From CALBPI01 sp039033695 (lineage in GTDB: Bacteria; Pseudomonadota; Gammaproteobacteria; Steroidobacterales; Woeseiaceae): a DNA stretch of 46,167 nt. Shown here one piece after another: positions 28,501 to 35,871 of the stretch; the first letter of the stretch is position 1, and every line of letters begins with the position of its first letter. The stretch lies in assembly GCA_039033695.1 (NCBI GenBank), contig JBCCCC010000010.1:1-46167 (forward strand), given 5' to 3'. The translations under genes and the position numbers were made by a program. The notes under the pieces were generated by a model. That model was given only the letters and a program-made list of their open reading frames with translations. It was not told where the DNA came from and made no database searches.

Positions 28501-28887
28501 AATATCAACAAGCAGCGCCAAATCGCTACCGCCGCTAACATCGAATACCCATGTTGCGGTTACCGGACCGGCATTGTCCCCGTTTACAGTGTCCGTGGCG
28601 CCGAAGAACGGGTTCAGGTTGTTGTCATCGATGATGCCCAGTGTGTCACTCGTAAATGTCACGAGGCTGTCATCGAGCACTGAGAACGGGATACTCCCTG
28701 AAAAGCCACGCTGGTAAATCTGAAAACCATCGCCAGGTGACGAAAACGCATCGGTTGACGGGTTGTCATAGCTCAGCAAGCCAATACTCTCGCCTTCGAG
28801 CAAATCGCCGGCAATGAGCTGGGCATGCCCTGCAACCGGTGCGATCAGCAGCGCGAGAACCAGGACGAAACGATTCAGAGTGTTCAT
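25504..28887 (-). CDS. secreted ExeM/NucH-like endonuclease/exonuclease/phosphatase-domain protein
   Basis: A 1127-residue exported protein. Residues 1-23 form a Sec signal peptide ('VLVLALLIAPVAGHA'). Two tandem copies of a roughly 195-residue beta module follow (about 35-230 and 249-443). Next is an OB-like nuclease-associated region (about 455-690), then an endonuclease/exonuclease/phosphatase domain with 'TIGSLNMF' (Asn709), 'VLAVQEVE' (Glu765), 'VVGDFNAF' (from 905) and 'SSDHDGF' (1009-1015). A TSP3-type calcium motif 'DKDGDGVSDNRDLCP' (1022-1036) and a Cys-containing tail end the protein. It probably degrades extracellular DNA for phosphate or biofilm turnover. ATG 28887 has an AAAGG SD. 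Confidence 0.85.
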   Translation of the reverse strand: MNTLNRFVLVLALLIAPVAGHAQLIAGDLLEGESIGLLSYDNPSTDAFSSPGDGFQIYQRGFSGSIPFSVLDDSLVTFTSDTLGIIDDNNLNPFFGATDTVNGDNAGPVTATWVFDVSGGSDLALLVDIGAMGDFETSDTFTFSYSFDGGAASDAISIVVDEAGSVDYVLASGTMVSLDDPMTIDGVALTNVLQTFAAGLEGSGDELTITFTASTDGGSEALAFQNLRIEAGAVTLDAVAFDMVDSASQGLISFDNPFANAFASAADGFQKYQRNFSPTIPFSVLDDSLLTFPSDSLGIIDDLNIEEFFAATDTQNADNDGPVSATWTFDVTGATQLGLSIDMAAMGDFETNDTFTWSYAVDGGATQTAFSGVVNDAIDNTYVLAGGGAFTLNDPMTVDGAVLTNVLAPFTTAIEGEGSTLTVTLTLQTDGGSEAFAFQNLIVLRNFEDVVDPVVAAEIFEIQGDGDASPLLGQSVETSANVVTALAPNGFFMQTPASRSDGNADTSDGIFVFTDQAPSVQVGDLVDVAGSIVEFFGLTQFEGGAEIAVVGSGAALPAPIVLDEATPSPLAGAPSCAIEFECFESMLVSVPVGTVTAPNQSFGSDPIAEVFIVTKAARAFREPGVEAPGLGGTIPVWDGNPEIFELDPDKLGLENQIIPAGSTFSAEGVIGFEFGGYELWPTQLTVDAAPLPVAVRERDMGEFTIGSLNMFRLFDDVDDPSDLTSQGRERNDAVVSTDEYNVRLSKLADYVVNVLDAPDVLAVQEVEKLDVLDDLADVIETLRPGAVYSSVLIEGNDVGTIDVGFMVRETIAVDTVTQIGAEDILPLDGSLLNDRPPLLLEARYTADDADFSVAVIAVHNRSLGGIDSTGSSGDRVRAKRLAQAQSLAAAVQQLQTDKPDARLLVVGDFNAFEFSDGFVDVIGQISGDVDPTENLLSGDDLVDPNLINLTDSIAEEERYSFIFRGSAQTLDHALISQNVQESLRGIMYGRGNADAALELIEDATTPLRSSDHDGFVVYLTTDKDGDGVSDNRDLCPATQIPESVPTRRLGSSRYALVDGDLVFDVGGNRRNWFLRGDVTTTDTAGCSCEQIIDIFDAGAGQRKFGCSPVLIWVWTVLSDLIEVSRKP
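27559..28785 (-). repeat. tandem duplication inside the nuclease gene
   Basis: Two diverged copies of about 585 bases, 28198-28785 and 27559-28143, encode parallel modules. Matching stretches include 'IPFSVLDDSL', 'LGIIDD', 'ATDT', 'MGDFET', 'DPMT', 'TNVL' and 'GGSEA-AFQNL' in the same order and spacing, offset by about 213 residues. The copies have diverged throughout, so this is an old internal duplication. Confidence 0.85.
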
Positions 28888-29065
28888 AGTCAACCTTTGT
28901 GAATGTGCGTTTATCGCCGAAACAGCTAAATATGGTCGTTGCGAAGTATACCGCTCTGACAATGACACCAACATTGCAACCGGCTAATTTGACCTTGACA
29001 CTTCTTGGCAAAAACCGCCCGCCGGCGCGGGCATACTGTGCAGGTGACCCGTACGAGGAACCCCG

Positions 29066-29752
29066 GTGAAGCACGAAGCACAGGTATTGCTCATTGACGA
29101 TGATGACCAGTTAGTCATTATGTTAGCGGAGCTTTTGCAGCTCGAAGGGCTGTGCGTCGCCCGTTGTTCCAGTGGCGAGGCCGGGCTTCGTTACCTGGCC
29201 GAACAGGCGCCGGACGTGATTGTGCTCGATGTCATGATGCCCGGTATGGATGGGCTCGAGACACTGCAACGTTTACGGACATTTTGCGACATTCCGGTAC
29301 TTATGTTAACTGGCCGTGGCGAGGCCGATGACCGCATTCGCGGCCTGGAGCTCGGCGCAGATGACTACCTTGCCAAACCCTTCAACCCACGTGAGTTGTT
29401 GCTGCGCATCCGGGCGATTCTCAAACGCTCCAGCGCAACGGGCACGGACGGCGAACTGCAGTATCACGAGTTGACGCTCGACCCCGCCGCGATGCAGGCC
29501 CAACTTGACGGCGTGCCGCTATCCCTCACAGGCGCCGAACTCAAGGTGCTGGAAACGCTCATGCGCAACGCCGGGCAAATTGCGACGCGCGAGACACTGA
29601 CAAGAGCGGCGCTCGGCCGAAAGCTCTCGCCCTATGACAGGGCGCTTGATACTCATGTCAGCAATCTGCGTCAAAAGCTTGGTGGCGCCGATTCACCCGT
29701 CGAGATTCGCAGCATCAGAGGAAGCGGCTATACGCTCTTGAGCAGGTCATGA
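29066..29752 (+). CDS. OmpR-family response regulator (CpxR-like)
   Basis: A 228-residue two-domain regulator. The receiver domain has the acidic pocket 'LLIDDDDQL', phosphoacceptor Asp55 in 'VIVLDVMMPGMDG', switch Thr in 'VLMLTGRGEADD' and Lys in 'YLAKPFNPREL'. The C-terminal winged helix ends in 'ALDTHVSNLRQKLGG' and 'IRSIRGSGYTLL'. The closest familiar type is CpxR, by receiver and linker wording. Start GTG 29066 with GAGGA 6 bases upstream. The stop overlaps the kinase ATG by 4 bases, so the pair is coupled. Confidence 0.93.
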   Translation: MKHEAQVLLIDDDDQLVIMLAELLQLEGLCVARCSSGEAGLRYLAEQAPDVIVLDVMMPGMDGLETLQRLRTFCDIPVLMLTGRGEADDRIRGLELGADDYLAKPFNPRELLLRIRAILKRSSATGTDGELQYHELTLDPAAMQAQLDGVPLSLTGAELKVLETLMRNAGQIATRETLTRAALGRKLSPYDRALDTHVSNLRQKLGGADSPVEIRSIRGSGYTLLSRS

Positions 29753-31086
29753 AGAGCATCTTCTGGAAGATCTTTCTGTCGTTCCTGGTGTTGATGGTCG
29801 CCGTCGCCGGCATTGCTGTGCAGGTGAGTTACCGTCTCTCCAGCGAACGGGCAGCGCAAATCAACGAGACGAGCAGAATCGATATCATTCGCGCTGCCGA
29901 AAACGCGCTGCAGCAACGTGGTAGCGAAGGGTTCGAGAATTGGCTGGCTAACGATGCGGTCTTGCCGCCGGCGCAAACCGTCTACCTGATCGATGACGCG
30001 GGTGCGGACATCCTGGGTCGCGAACTACCGCGCGACGTGCGCAGCGCACTGCGACGGCTGCAAAGGAACGAGAACAGGGCTCGCAATGGGCGCATAGCGC
30101 GTCACTTTCGTTTCCCGAGGATCAGCGATGCCGAAGACCGGCAGTATCGGTTCTTTTTTGGCCCCAGCAAGCCGCCGTTGTTTGGTGTGCTCAGTACGCC
30201 CGGTGCGAACCGGGTCATTCTGCTACTGGCGCTATTGGTCAGCGCCATCGCCTGCTATCTGTTAACACGCGCACTCACCGCGCCGCTAGGCCCAATCATG
30301 CGCGCTGCGAAACAACTGACTGCCGGTCATCTCGATGCAAGAGTGGGCGCCAATTCACATCGGCGCGATGAGCTGGGCGAGTTGGCGCGACAGTTCGACA
30401 CGATGGCAGATGCTCTGCAGGAACAAGTATCGTCGCGTCAAGAGTTGCTGCGAAACGTATCGCATGAGTTACGCTCGCCGGTGGCGCGTATACAAGTGGC
30501 GCTTGAGTTGGCACGCCGCCAGCCGGAGCACATCGAACAACACCTCGGCCGCATTGAGGCAGAAGCACGGCAAATGGAGTCGCTTACCGCCCAGATGCTC
30601 GACCTTGCGCGCGCCCAGACCAACGCAGCACCACCAATGCAGACCGTCGACCTTGCCGAGGTGTTGCACCGTGTGCAGGCGGATGCGGAGTTTGAGGGTA
30701 AGCCAGACGGCAAGGAGATCGAGCTAACATTGCACACGACGACGCTGCTCGTTATGGGGCACCACGAACTACTACACAGCGCCATTGAGAACATTGTGCG
30801 TAATGCGCTGCGATTCACGCCACCTGGCAGCCGGATCGACATCATCGGCGATGTCAACGAGGCGCAGATCGTGATCCAGATTCGTGACAACGGCCCTGGC
30901 GTTTCAGAAGCTGACTTGCCCCATCTGTTTGAGCCATTCTTCCATAAGGGTGACAACGCGGGCAGCGCCGGCGTCGGGCTAGCCGTCAGCGCGCAAGTCA
31001 TTGCGTTGCATGCTGGCGATATCGTCGCACGCAATGTCGACGCGGGTACTGGCCTGGTGGTTACCGTCAGCCTGCCACACGCTTAA
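29749..31086 (+). CDS. sensor histidine kinase (CpxA-like)
   Basis: A 445-residue inner-membrane kinase: TM1 about 8-26, a periplasmic sensor region of about 130 residues, TM2 about 156-173, then HAMP ('TRALTAPLGPIMRAAKQLTA'), a HisKA helix with phosphoacceptor His239 in 'LLRNVSHELRSPVARI', and an ATPase domain with N-box 'SAIENIVRNALRF', G1 'IRDNGPGV' and G2 'AGVGLAVS'. It should phosphorylate the adjacent OmpR-type regulator. CpxA-like architecture suggests envelope stress sensing; this is inference, strengthened slightly by the Spy/CpxP-like gene at 33.3 kb. Its stop overlaps the convergent YeiH gene by 4 bases. Confidence 0.92.
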   Translation: MKSIFWKIFLSFLVLMVAVAGIAVQVSYRLSSERAAQINETSRIDIIRAAENALQQRGSEGFENWLANDAVLPPAQTVYLIDDAGADILGRELPRDVRSALRRLQRNENRARNGRIARHFRFPRISDAEDRQYRFFFGPSKPPLFGVLSTPGANRVILLLALLVSAIACYLLTRALTAPLGPIMRAAKQLTAGHLDARVGANSHRRDELGELARQFDTMADALQEQVSSRQELLRNVSHELRSPVARIQVALELARRQPEHIEQHLGRIEAEARQMESLTAQMLDLARAQTNAAPPMQTVDLAEVLHRVQADAEFEGKPDGKEIELTLHTTTLLVMGHHELLHSAIENIVRNALRFTPPGSRIDIIGDVNEAQIVIQIRDNGPGVSEADLPHLFEPFFHKGDNAGSAGVGLAVSAQVIALHAGDIVARNVDAGTGLVVTVSLPHA

Positions 31087-32078
31087 CCTGGGCCGATGAC
31101 GGCCAGCACAGCGATCACGAAAACCGCAAGCAGCAGTGTTTGAGAAACGATGGCACCAATCGGGCCGAAGCCGACTGAGACAAGGCCCCGCAGCGAGGTC
31201 TTGATGCCCAACGCAGCAACGGCGATGACCAGGCAATATTCGGACAGCACGCGCAACACGGCAACTACCTCGGCAGGCAACAGCCCCGCACTATTGACCA
31301 GCATGAGTGCAACGAAACTGAGTAGAAACAACGGCAGCGCTGGCACCTTGGTTGACCCGGCATCTGCATGGCGCTGCCGAAACAACCATGCAATGCACGC
31401 GACTGCCGGCACCAGGCACGCAACCCGGGTCAGTTTTACCAGCGTCGCCGTGTCACCCGCCTGAGGCGATACCGTGTAACCGGCCCCGACTACCTGCGCA
31501 ACATCGTGAATGCTCGCGCCCAGAAATACACCTGCTGTGACATCGGTATAACCCAGTAGACCAACCAATAGCGGATAGACGATCATCGCCACGGTGCTTA
31601 GTGCCGTCACCGCAACGACCGTCAAGATCGTGTTTCGCTCGGCGTCGCGTGTCGCTGGCAGCACCGCGGCGATGGCCAGCGCTGCCGACGCACCGCAAAT
31701 CGCAACAGCACCAGCCGACAACATGGCAAAGTCTTTATCCAACTTGAAAAGGCGAGCCGCAGCGAAACCGACCGTCAACGTAAAGACTACGGCAGACACG
31801 ACCAACGCCAGCGTCGGAACACCCAGCGCTGAGGCATCGGCAAGTGTGATACGCACGCCTAAGAGGGCAACGCCAAAACGCAGCACGCGCTTGGCCGTGA
31901 ACTCAACACCAGGCGCCCAGGCCGGGCGGCGCATCAGGAAGTGCATTGGCATGCCAAGCAGCAATGCATACAGCATGACCGCACCACCAATACTCCACTT
32001 GGCGGCGTAGGCGAGCGCGGCAACCAATGCCGCGGCAATGAACCCGGGGAAAAGCCTGGAAACGTTCTTCGCGTTCAT
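31083..32078 (-). CDS. YeiH-family membrane protein (putative sulfate exporter, UPF0324)
   Basis: A 331-residue, highly hydrophobic protein with about ten helices. 'VLRFGVALLGVRITLADA', 'SAGAVAICGASAALAIAAV', 'FLGASIHDVAQVVGAGYTVS' and 'ALGIKTSLRGLVSVGFGPI' are hallmarks of the YeiH/YadS-type family that databases name putative sulfate exporter. Actual substrate is poorly established for the family. It is preceded on the same strand by the uridine kinase gene (15-base gap), and converges on the histidine kinase gene with a 4-base overlap. Confidence 0.88.
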   Translation of the reverse strand: MNAKNVSRLFPGFIAAALVAALAYAAKWSIGGAVMLYALLLGMPMHFLMRRPAWAPGVEFTAKRVLRFGVALLGVRITLADASALGVPTLALVVSAVVFTLTVGFAAARLFKLDKDFAMLSAGAVAICGASAALAIAAVLPATRDAERNTILTVVAVTALSTVAMIVYPLLVGLLGYTDVTAGVFLGASIHDVAQVVGAGYTVSPQAGDTATLVKLTRVACLVPAVACIAWLFRQRHADAGSTKVPALPLFLLSFVALMLVNSAGLLPAEVVAVLRVLSEYCLVIAVAALGIKTSLRGLVSVGFGPIGAIVSQTLLLAVFVIAVLAVIGPG

Positions 32079-32093
32079 CGGATTTGCGAGTGA

Positions 32094-32720
32094 CTAGGCA
32101 AGGCCGGTCATCTTTAACAGCTGGAGATGCAGGCGCTCGGCGGTCGCATCACCCATCAGTGCGCCTTGCTCGATGATCTCATCGGCATGCAGGCGTGAGG
32201 GCTCGACGAATTCGTCATGCATCGGCTGCACCTGCGTTTGAAATTGCGCGATAACATTCTTGCGCTCGCGACCGCGCTGCGCGACGTCGCGCGCGATGCG
32301 CCGCTGCAGCCGTGTCTCAGCATCACAGCTGATGTACAGCGCGTAGTCGAACACACTTAGCAGTGGTCGATGGGTGAGTATCAGGATGCCATCGACGAGC
32401 ACGACTGGCCTTGGCTGCACAGGCTTGTAGCGACCAGGCACCCGCACATGCTGAGCAAAGTCATAGTGCGGCGATTCTATGCTCCGCCCCTGCTTAAGAG
32501 CGGTCAGATCCTCGCACAGCAAATCGAAATCGATGGCCTCTGGGTGATCGAAATTGAATTTGAGGTTGTCTTTCTGTGCATCGGGCTTGCTGAAGTAGTA
32601 GTCATCCTGCAGCATCACGGCGGCATTTTGCGGCCCGAGTAACGCAGCCAGCTTGCGCAGCAGACGTGTCTTGCCGGAGCAGCTGCCGCCCGCGATGCCT
32701 ATGACTGAAACTTTACTCAT
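32094..32720 (-). CDS. udk: uridine kinase-like P-loop kinase
   Basis: A 208-residue kinase of the uridine kinase/phosphoribulokinase family, converting uridine or cytidine to the monophosphate in pyrimidine salvage. It has P-loop 'GIAGGSCSGKTRL' (residues 8-20), 'QDDYYFSK', 'NFDHPEAIDFDLL', 'SPHYDFAQH', 'VVLVDGILIL' and the lid 'RLQRRIARDVAQRGR'. The sequence is a divergent member (GSCSGKT rather than GSASGKT), so closely related sugar or cofactor kinases are possible. ATG 32720 gives the standard N-terminus 'SKVSVIGIAGG'. Confidence 0.85.
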   Translation of the reverse strand: MSKVSVIGIAGGSCSGKTRLLRKLAALLGPQNAAVMLQDDYYFSKPDAQKDNLKFNFDHPEAIDFDLLCEDLTALKQGRSIESPHYDFAQHVRVPGRYKPVQPRPVVLVDGILILTHRPLLSVFDYALYISCDAETRLQRRIARDVAQRGRERKNVIAQFQTQVQPMHDEFVEPSRLHADEIIEQGALMGDATAERLHLQLLKMTGLA

Positions 32721-32831
32721 GCGGGGCGCATTGTGGCGCAGGCGTCCACGAGAATCCAACGTCAGCCAGCGCAGGCCCAGAATTGTTATGCTGGGAAACG
32801 CTCTATTGCCACTTTTTCAGGAGACGCTCTC

Positions 32832-33227
32832 GTGTCAATTCCCATGATCTGTATCGGCCTGCTCGGCCTGTTGTGTTTCCTACTTGGATTTGGCGTATCA
32901 ATGCAACGGCGCAGAACCGGCACCAGTCTTGGGGCATCTGCAGACCCCGCTGACCCATTGCTGAAATACGTCCGCGCACACGGCAATACGGCAGAATACG
33001 CTCCCATCATCGCCCTGTTGATCTTTGTGCTTGCGCAGTCACCTCAGACAACGTGGGTATACGCGGTGATGATTCTCGCGACCGCAAGCCGATACGTGTT
33101 CGCAGCGGGCATGGTGCTGCCAGCGTCATTGGCTCGGCCCAATATTGGCCGTTTTCTCGGCGCGCTGGGCACCTACCTGTTTGGCACGACGCTGGCCGTG
33201 ACGGTGCTGGCTCAGGCGTTAGCCTGA
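32832..33227 (+). CDS. MAPEG-family membrane protein
   Basis: A 131-residue protein with four hydrophobic segments. 'VRAHGNTAEYAPIIALLIFV' is the MAPEG family signature (membrane-associated proteins in eicosanoid and glutathione metabolism); bacterial members are membrane glutathione transferase-like proteins of mostly unknown substrate. The start is GTG 32832, supported by AGGAG 8 bases upstream; an ATG four codons later is in frame. Divergent from udk. Confidence 0.85.
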   Translation: MSIPMICIGLLGLLCFLLGFGVSMQRRRTGTSLGASADPADPLLKYVRAHGNTAEYAPIIALLIFVLAQSPQTTWVYAVMILATASRYVFAAGMVLPASLARPNIGRFLGALGTYLFGTTLAVTVLAQALA

Positions 33228-33231
33228 AAGA

Positions 33232-33253
33232 GCGGCCGCCCGTCGGCGGCCGC
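33232..33253. terminator. GC-rich hairpin between convergent MAPEG and Spy-like genes
   Basis: A perfect 9-bp stem (33232-33240 'gcggccgcc', 33245-33253 'ggcggccgc') with loop CGTC, lying 4 bases after the MAPEG stop and 20 bases beyond the Spy-like stop. On the minus strand it is followed by 'tctttc', a short pyrimidine run. Probable bidirectional terminator. Confidence 0.7.
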
Positions 33254-33273
33254 ACACAAGCTATCAGGACCCG

Positions 33274-33678
33274 CTAACTCTCATCAGTTTCAGTGTCCTG
33301 CTCGGCACGCTTGCCACGACGTTGCTTACGTCGCTCCTTGCGCTGCTCACGCAGCTCCGCCATGCGCGCCTGTTGCTCATCGGTGAGTACCGTAGACAGC
33401 TTGGCATCAGTCTCATCACGCAATGCCCGCATCGCCTCGCGTGCTTCAGCGCGTTGATTCAGCGTATAGCTATCCCCAATCTGCTGACGCGCAGCGTGCG
33501 CCTCGAGCAGAATGGCCTCTACCTGAGGAATCTGGTCATCGAACAGGCCCAGGCTTTCGGTCATACGCTGCAGTTGCTTGGCTGGATCCGGGCCACCCGG
33601 GCGAGCCGCCAGGCTGGCAGCAGAAGCTGCCAACGCCGCACTTGCCACCAGCACCGTCATTAGTTGTCGTCGATTCAT
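33274..33678 (-). CDS. Spy/CpxP-like small periplasmic protein
   Basis: A 134-residue exported protein: signal peptide in residues 1-25 ('MTVLVASAALAASAASLAA'), then a helical body with an LTxxQ-like segment ('STVLTDEQQARMAELREQRK') and a highly charged Lys/Arg/Glu tail. Spy/CpxP proteins are all-helical periplasmic chaperones or inhibitors of CpxA; the size, signal and LTxxQ motif fit, but similarity is loose. SD AAGGAAA precedes ATG 33678. It is 2.2 kb from a CpxRA-like pair, which is suggestive only. Confidence 0.65.
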   Translation of the reverse strand: MNRRQLMTVLVASAALAASAASLAARPGGPDPAKQLQRMTESLGLFDDQIPQVEAILLEAHAARQQIGDSYTLNQRAEAREAMRALRDETDAKLSTVLTDEQQARMAELREQRKERRKQRRGKRAEQDTETDES

Positions 33679-33809
33679 GACATTTCCTTGTTAAATGGAA
33701 CACGGATAGTTTGACGCGGGCGCAGCGCAAGTTCTGTCAGGCTACCTTAAGATAGCTTAAGCTCTGGTGCCTGAGCGCATGGCGCCGGGCGCCAACAATG
33801 GGAGACGAG

Positions 33810-34250
33810 ATGCAATATCTGCACACGATGATCCGAGTCAAAGATCTCGATGCATCGCTGGAATTCTACCGTGATTATCTGGGATTACAGGAGATGTCAC
33901 GCTACGACAACGAGGGCGGGCGCTTTACGCTGGTGTTTCTCGCGGCACCAGACGACGTCGAACTCGCGCGCGAGCGCCGCGCGCCGATGGTCGAATTGAC
34001 CTACAACTGGGATCCGGAAGACTACGACGGCGGGCGCAATTTCGGGCATCTTGCCTACCGAGTTCCCGATCTGTACGCACTGTGTGAGAAACTGGCCGCC
34101 GCAGGCATTACGATTAACCGACCTCCGCGCGATGGGCACATGGCCTTCGTGCGCTCACCGGACAACATCTCCATCGAGTTGTTGCAGGCCGGCGATGCAC
34201 TGCCGGCAAAGGAACCCTGGGCGTCAATGCCCAATACCGGCAGCTGGTAG
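33810..34250 (+). CDS. gloA: lactoylglutathione lyase (glyoxalase I)
   Basis: A 146-residue VOC-fold metalloenzyme that converts the methylglyoxal-glutathione hemithioacetal to S-lactoylglutathione. All four metal ligands match the bacterial enzyme: His5 ('YLHTMIRV'), Glu62 ('VELTYNW'), His80 ('NFGHLAYRV') and Glu123 ('ISIELLQ'). The length matches nickel-type bacterial GloA. ATG 33810 has GGGAG 5 bases upstream; ATG 33798 in frame has none and would add four residues. Confidence 0.95.
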   Translation: MQYLHTMIRVKDLDASLEFYRDYLGLQEMSRYDNEGGRFTLVFLAAPDDVELARERRAPMVELTYNWDPEDYDGGRNFGHLAYRVPDLYALCEKLAAAGITINRPPRDGHMAFVRSPDNISIELLQAGDALPAKEPWASMPNTGSW

Positions 34251-34277
34251 TTGCACCAGCACTAGGGGGAGAAAAAA

Positions 34278-35831
34278 ATGAAACGTTGCTATGAAGGCCT
34301 ACTGAGAGGGTGCGCGCTGGCATTGTTAACGCTGGCGGGTGCTGGATGCGTGGTGAATCCAGTGACCGGCAAATCGGAAATCACGTTGATCTCGGCGGCC
34401 CAGGAGGTGCAACTCGGGGCGCAGAACTATCAACCCATGCAGCAAAGCCAGGGCGGCATCTTCAGGCTCGACCCCGCTGTGAATCGTTACGTCAGCGACG
34501 TCGGCCAACGCATCGCTGCAGTGAGTCCGCGCGATCTGCCGTATGAGTTTGTCGTGCTCAATAACTCCGTGCCAAACGCCTGGGCGCTCCCGGGTGGCAA
34601 GATCGCGATCAACCGCGGCCTGCTCATGGAGATGCAGTCCGAAGCTGAACTGGCGTCTGTGCTCGGCCATGAAATCGTCCATGCTGCTGCCAAACACAGC
34701 GCCAAACAGATGCAGCGTGGCATGTTCCTTCAAGCGTTGGTACTGGGCACCGCGGTTGTCACCAGCGATAGCGACTACGGCAATCTTGCGGCTGGGGCGG
34801 CCAATATCGGCGCTCAGGCGCTGAGCCAGACGTACAGTCGTGGCGCCGAACTCGAATCCGATTTTTACGGCATGAAATATATGTCCGAGGCGGGCTATGA
34901 CCCCGAAGGCGCCGTCGATCTGCAGCGCACCTTCCTACGCCTGGCGAATGCGCGAGGACAAACACAGGGCTTCAATATTTTCGCCAGCCACCCGCCTAGT
35001 CAGCAGCGCCTTGCAACAAACATTATCACTGCCAGCGAGCTACCGCCTGGCGGCAAAGTCGGCCGGGATGACTTCGCTGCCATGATGAGCACACTGCGCG
35101 CGAGCCAACCGGCGTTCGAAGCGTACGATGCCGGTCGCAAGGCACTCGCCGACGGCGACCTGTCGGCAGCCGAGCGCAAGGCGCGCGAAGCGATCCGGTT
35201 GCAACCGCGCGAAGCCAGCTTTTACGGGCTTGCTGGCGACGCCGCACTAATGCGCAAGAACTACGATACCGCAATCGCCAGCTACACAAATGCACTGGAT
35301 CGCGATGCCACGTTTTTTTACTACCATCTGCAACGTGGTATCGCGCGCGAGCGCAGCGGCGATGTGAGTCGGGCCGAAGCCGACCTCACAACCAGCCTCA
35401 AACTATTCGAAACCGCGCCGGCTTACTACTCGCTTGGCAATCTAGCGCTCAAGCGTCGCGATACGCAGAGTGCGAAACAATACTATGCCAAAGCCGCAGG
35501 CTCTCAAGGCGAGATCGGCAATGCGGCCCGCGCAGAGCTCATGCGACTGGACTTGGCCAGTAATCCGAGCGCTTATCTGCAAACCCGGGCTGGGACCGAT
35601 GCTCAGGGACAGCTGCTGATCGCGGTCAATAATCCAAACCCATTAGCTGTCCGGGCGCTGCGGTTTGAAATTCGCTATCTTGATAGCGCCGGGCAGACGC
35701 GATCAATCACGCGCGCACTCAATAGCGTACTTGGTGCCAAGCAGAACACAACCATCGCAACAGGGCTTGGACCGTTTACCAGCAGCAATCAATACCAGGT
35801 TCAGTTGATAGGCGCCGCGCTGGCCGAATAA
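34278..35831 (+). CDS. M48-family zinc metallopeptidase lipoprotein with TPR-like C-terminus
   Basis: A 517-residue exported protease. The signal ends in a lipobox 'LAGAGC' with Cys24 as lipidation site, so it is membrane-anchored. The catalytic motif 'GHEIVH' has zinc ligands His131 and His135 and general base Glu132; the third ligand is in 'AELESDFYGMKYMSEAGY'. After the peptidase domain come TPR-like helices (about 270-420) and a beta-rich tail. This resembles BepA/YfgC-type periplasmic quality-control proteases acting on outer-membrane proteins. Clear SD (AGGGGGA) before ATG 34278. It is followed 40 bases later by the coiled-coil trio on the same strand. Confidence 0.92.
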   Translation: MKRCYEGLLRGCALALLTLAGAGCVVNPVTGKSEITLISAAQEVQLGAQNYQPMQQSQGGIFRLDPAVNRYVSDVGQRIAAVSPRDLPYEFVVLNNSVPNAWALPGGKIAINRGLLMEMQSEAELASVLGHEIVHAAAKHSAKQMQRGMFLQALVLGTAVVTSDSDYGNLAAGAANIGAQALSQTYSRGAELESDFYGMKYMSEAGYDPEGAVDLQRTFLRLANARGQTQGFNIFASHPPSQQRLATNIITASELPPGGKVGRDDFAAMMSTLRASQPAFEAYDAGRKALADGDLSAAERKAREAIRLQPREASFYGLAGDAALMRKNYDTAIASYTNALDRDATFFYYHLQRGIARERSGDVSRAEADLTTSLKLFETAPAYYSLGNLALKRRDTQSAKQYYAKAAGSQGEIGNAARAELMRLDLASNPSAYLQTRAGTDAQGQLLIAVNNPNPLAVRALRFEIRYLDSAGQTRSITRALNSVLGAKQNTTIATGLGPFTSSNQYQVQLIGAALAE

Positions 35832-35871
35832 CACAAACGCAGCATACGACAGCATTCTCAGGAGACAAATA

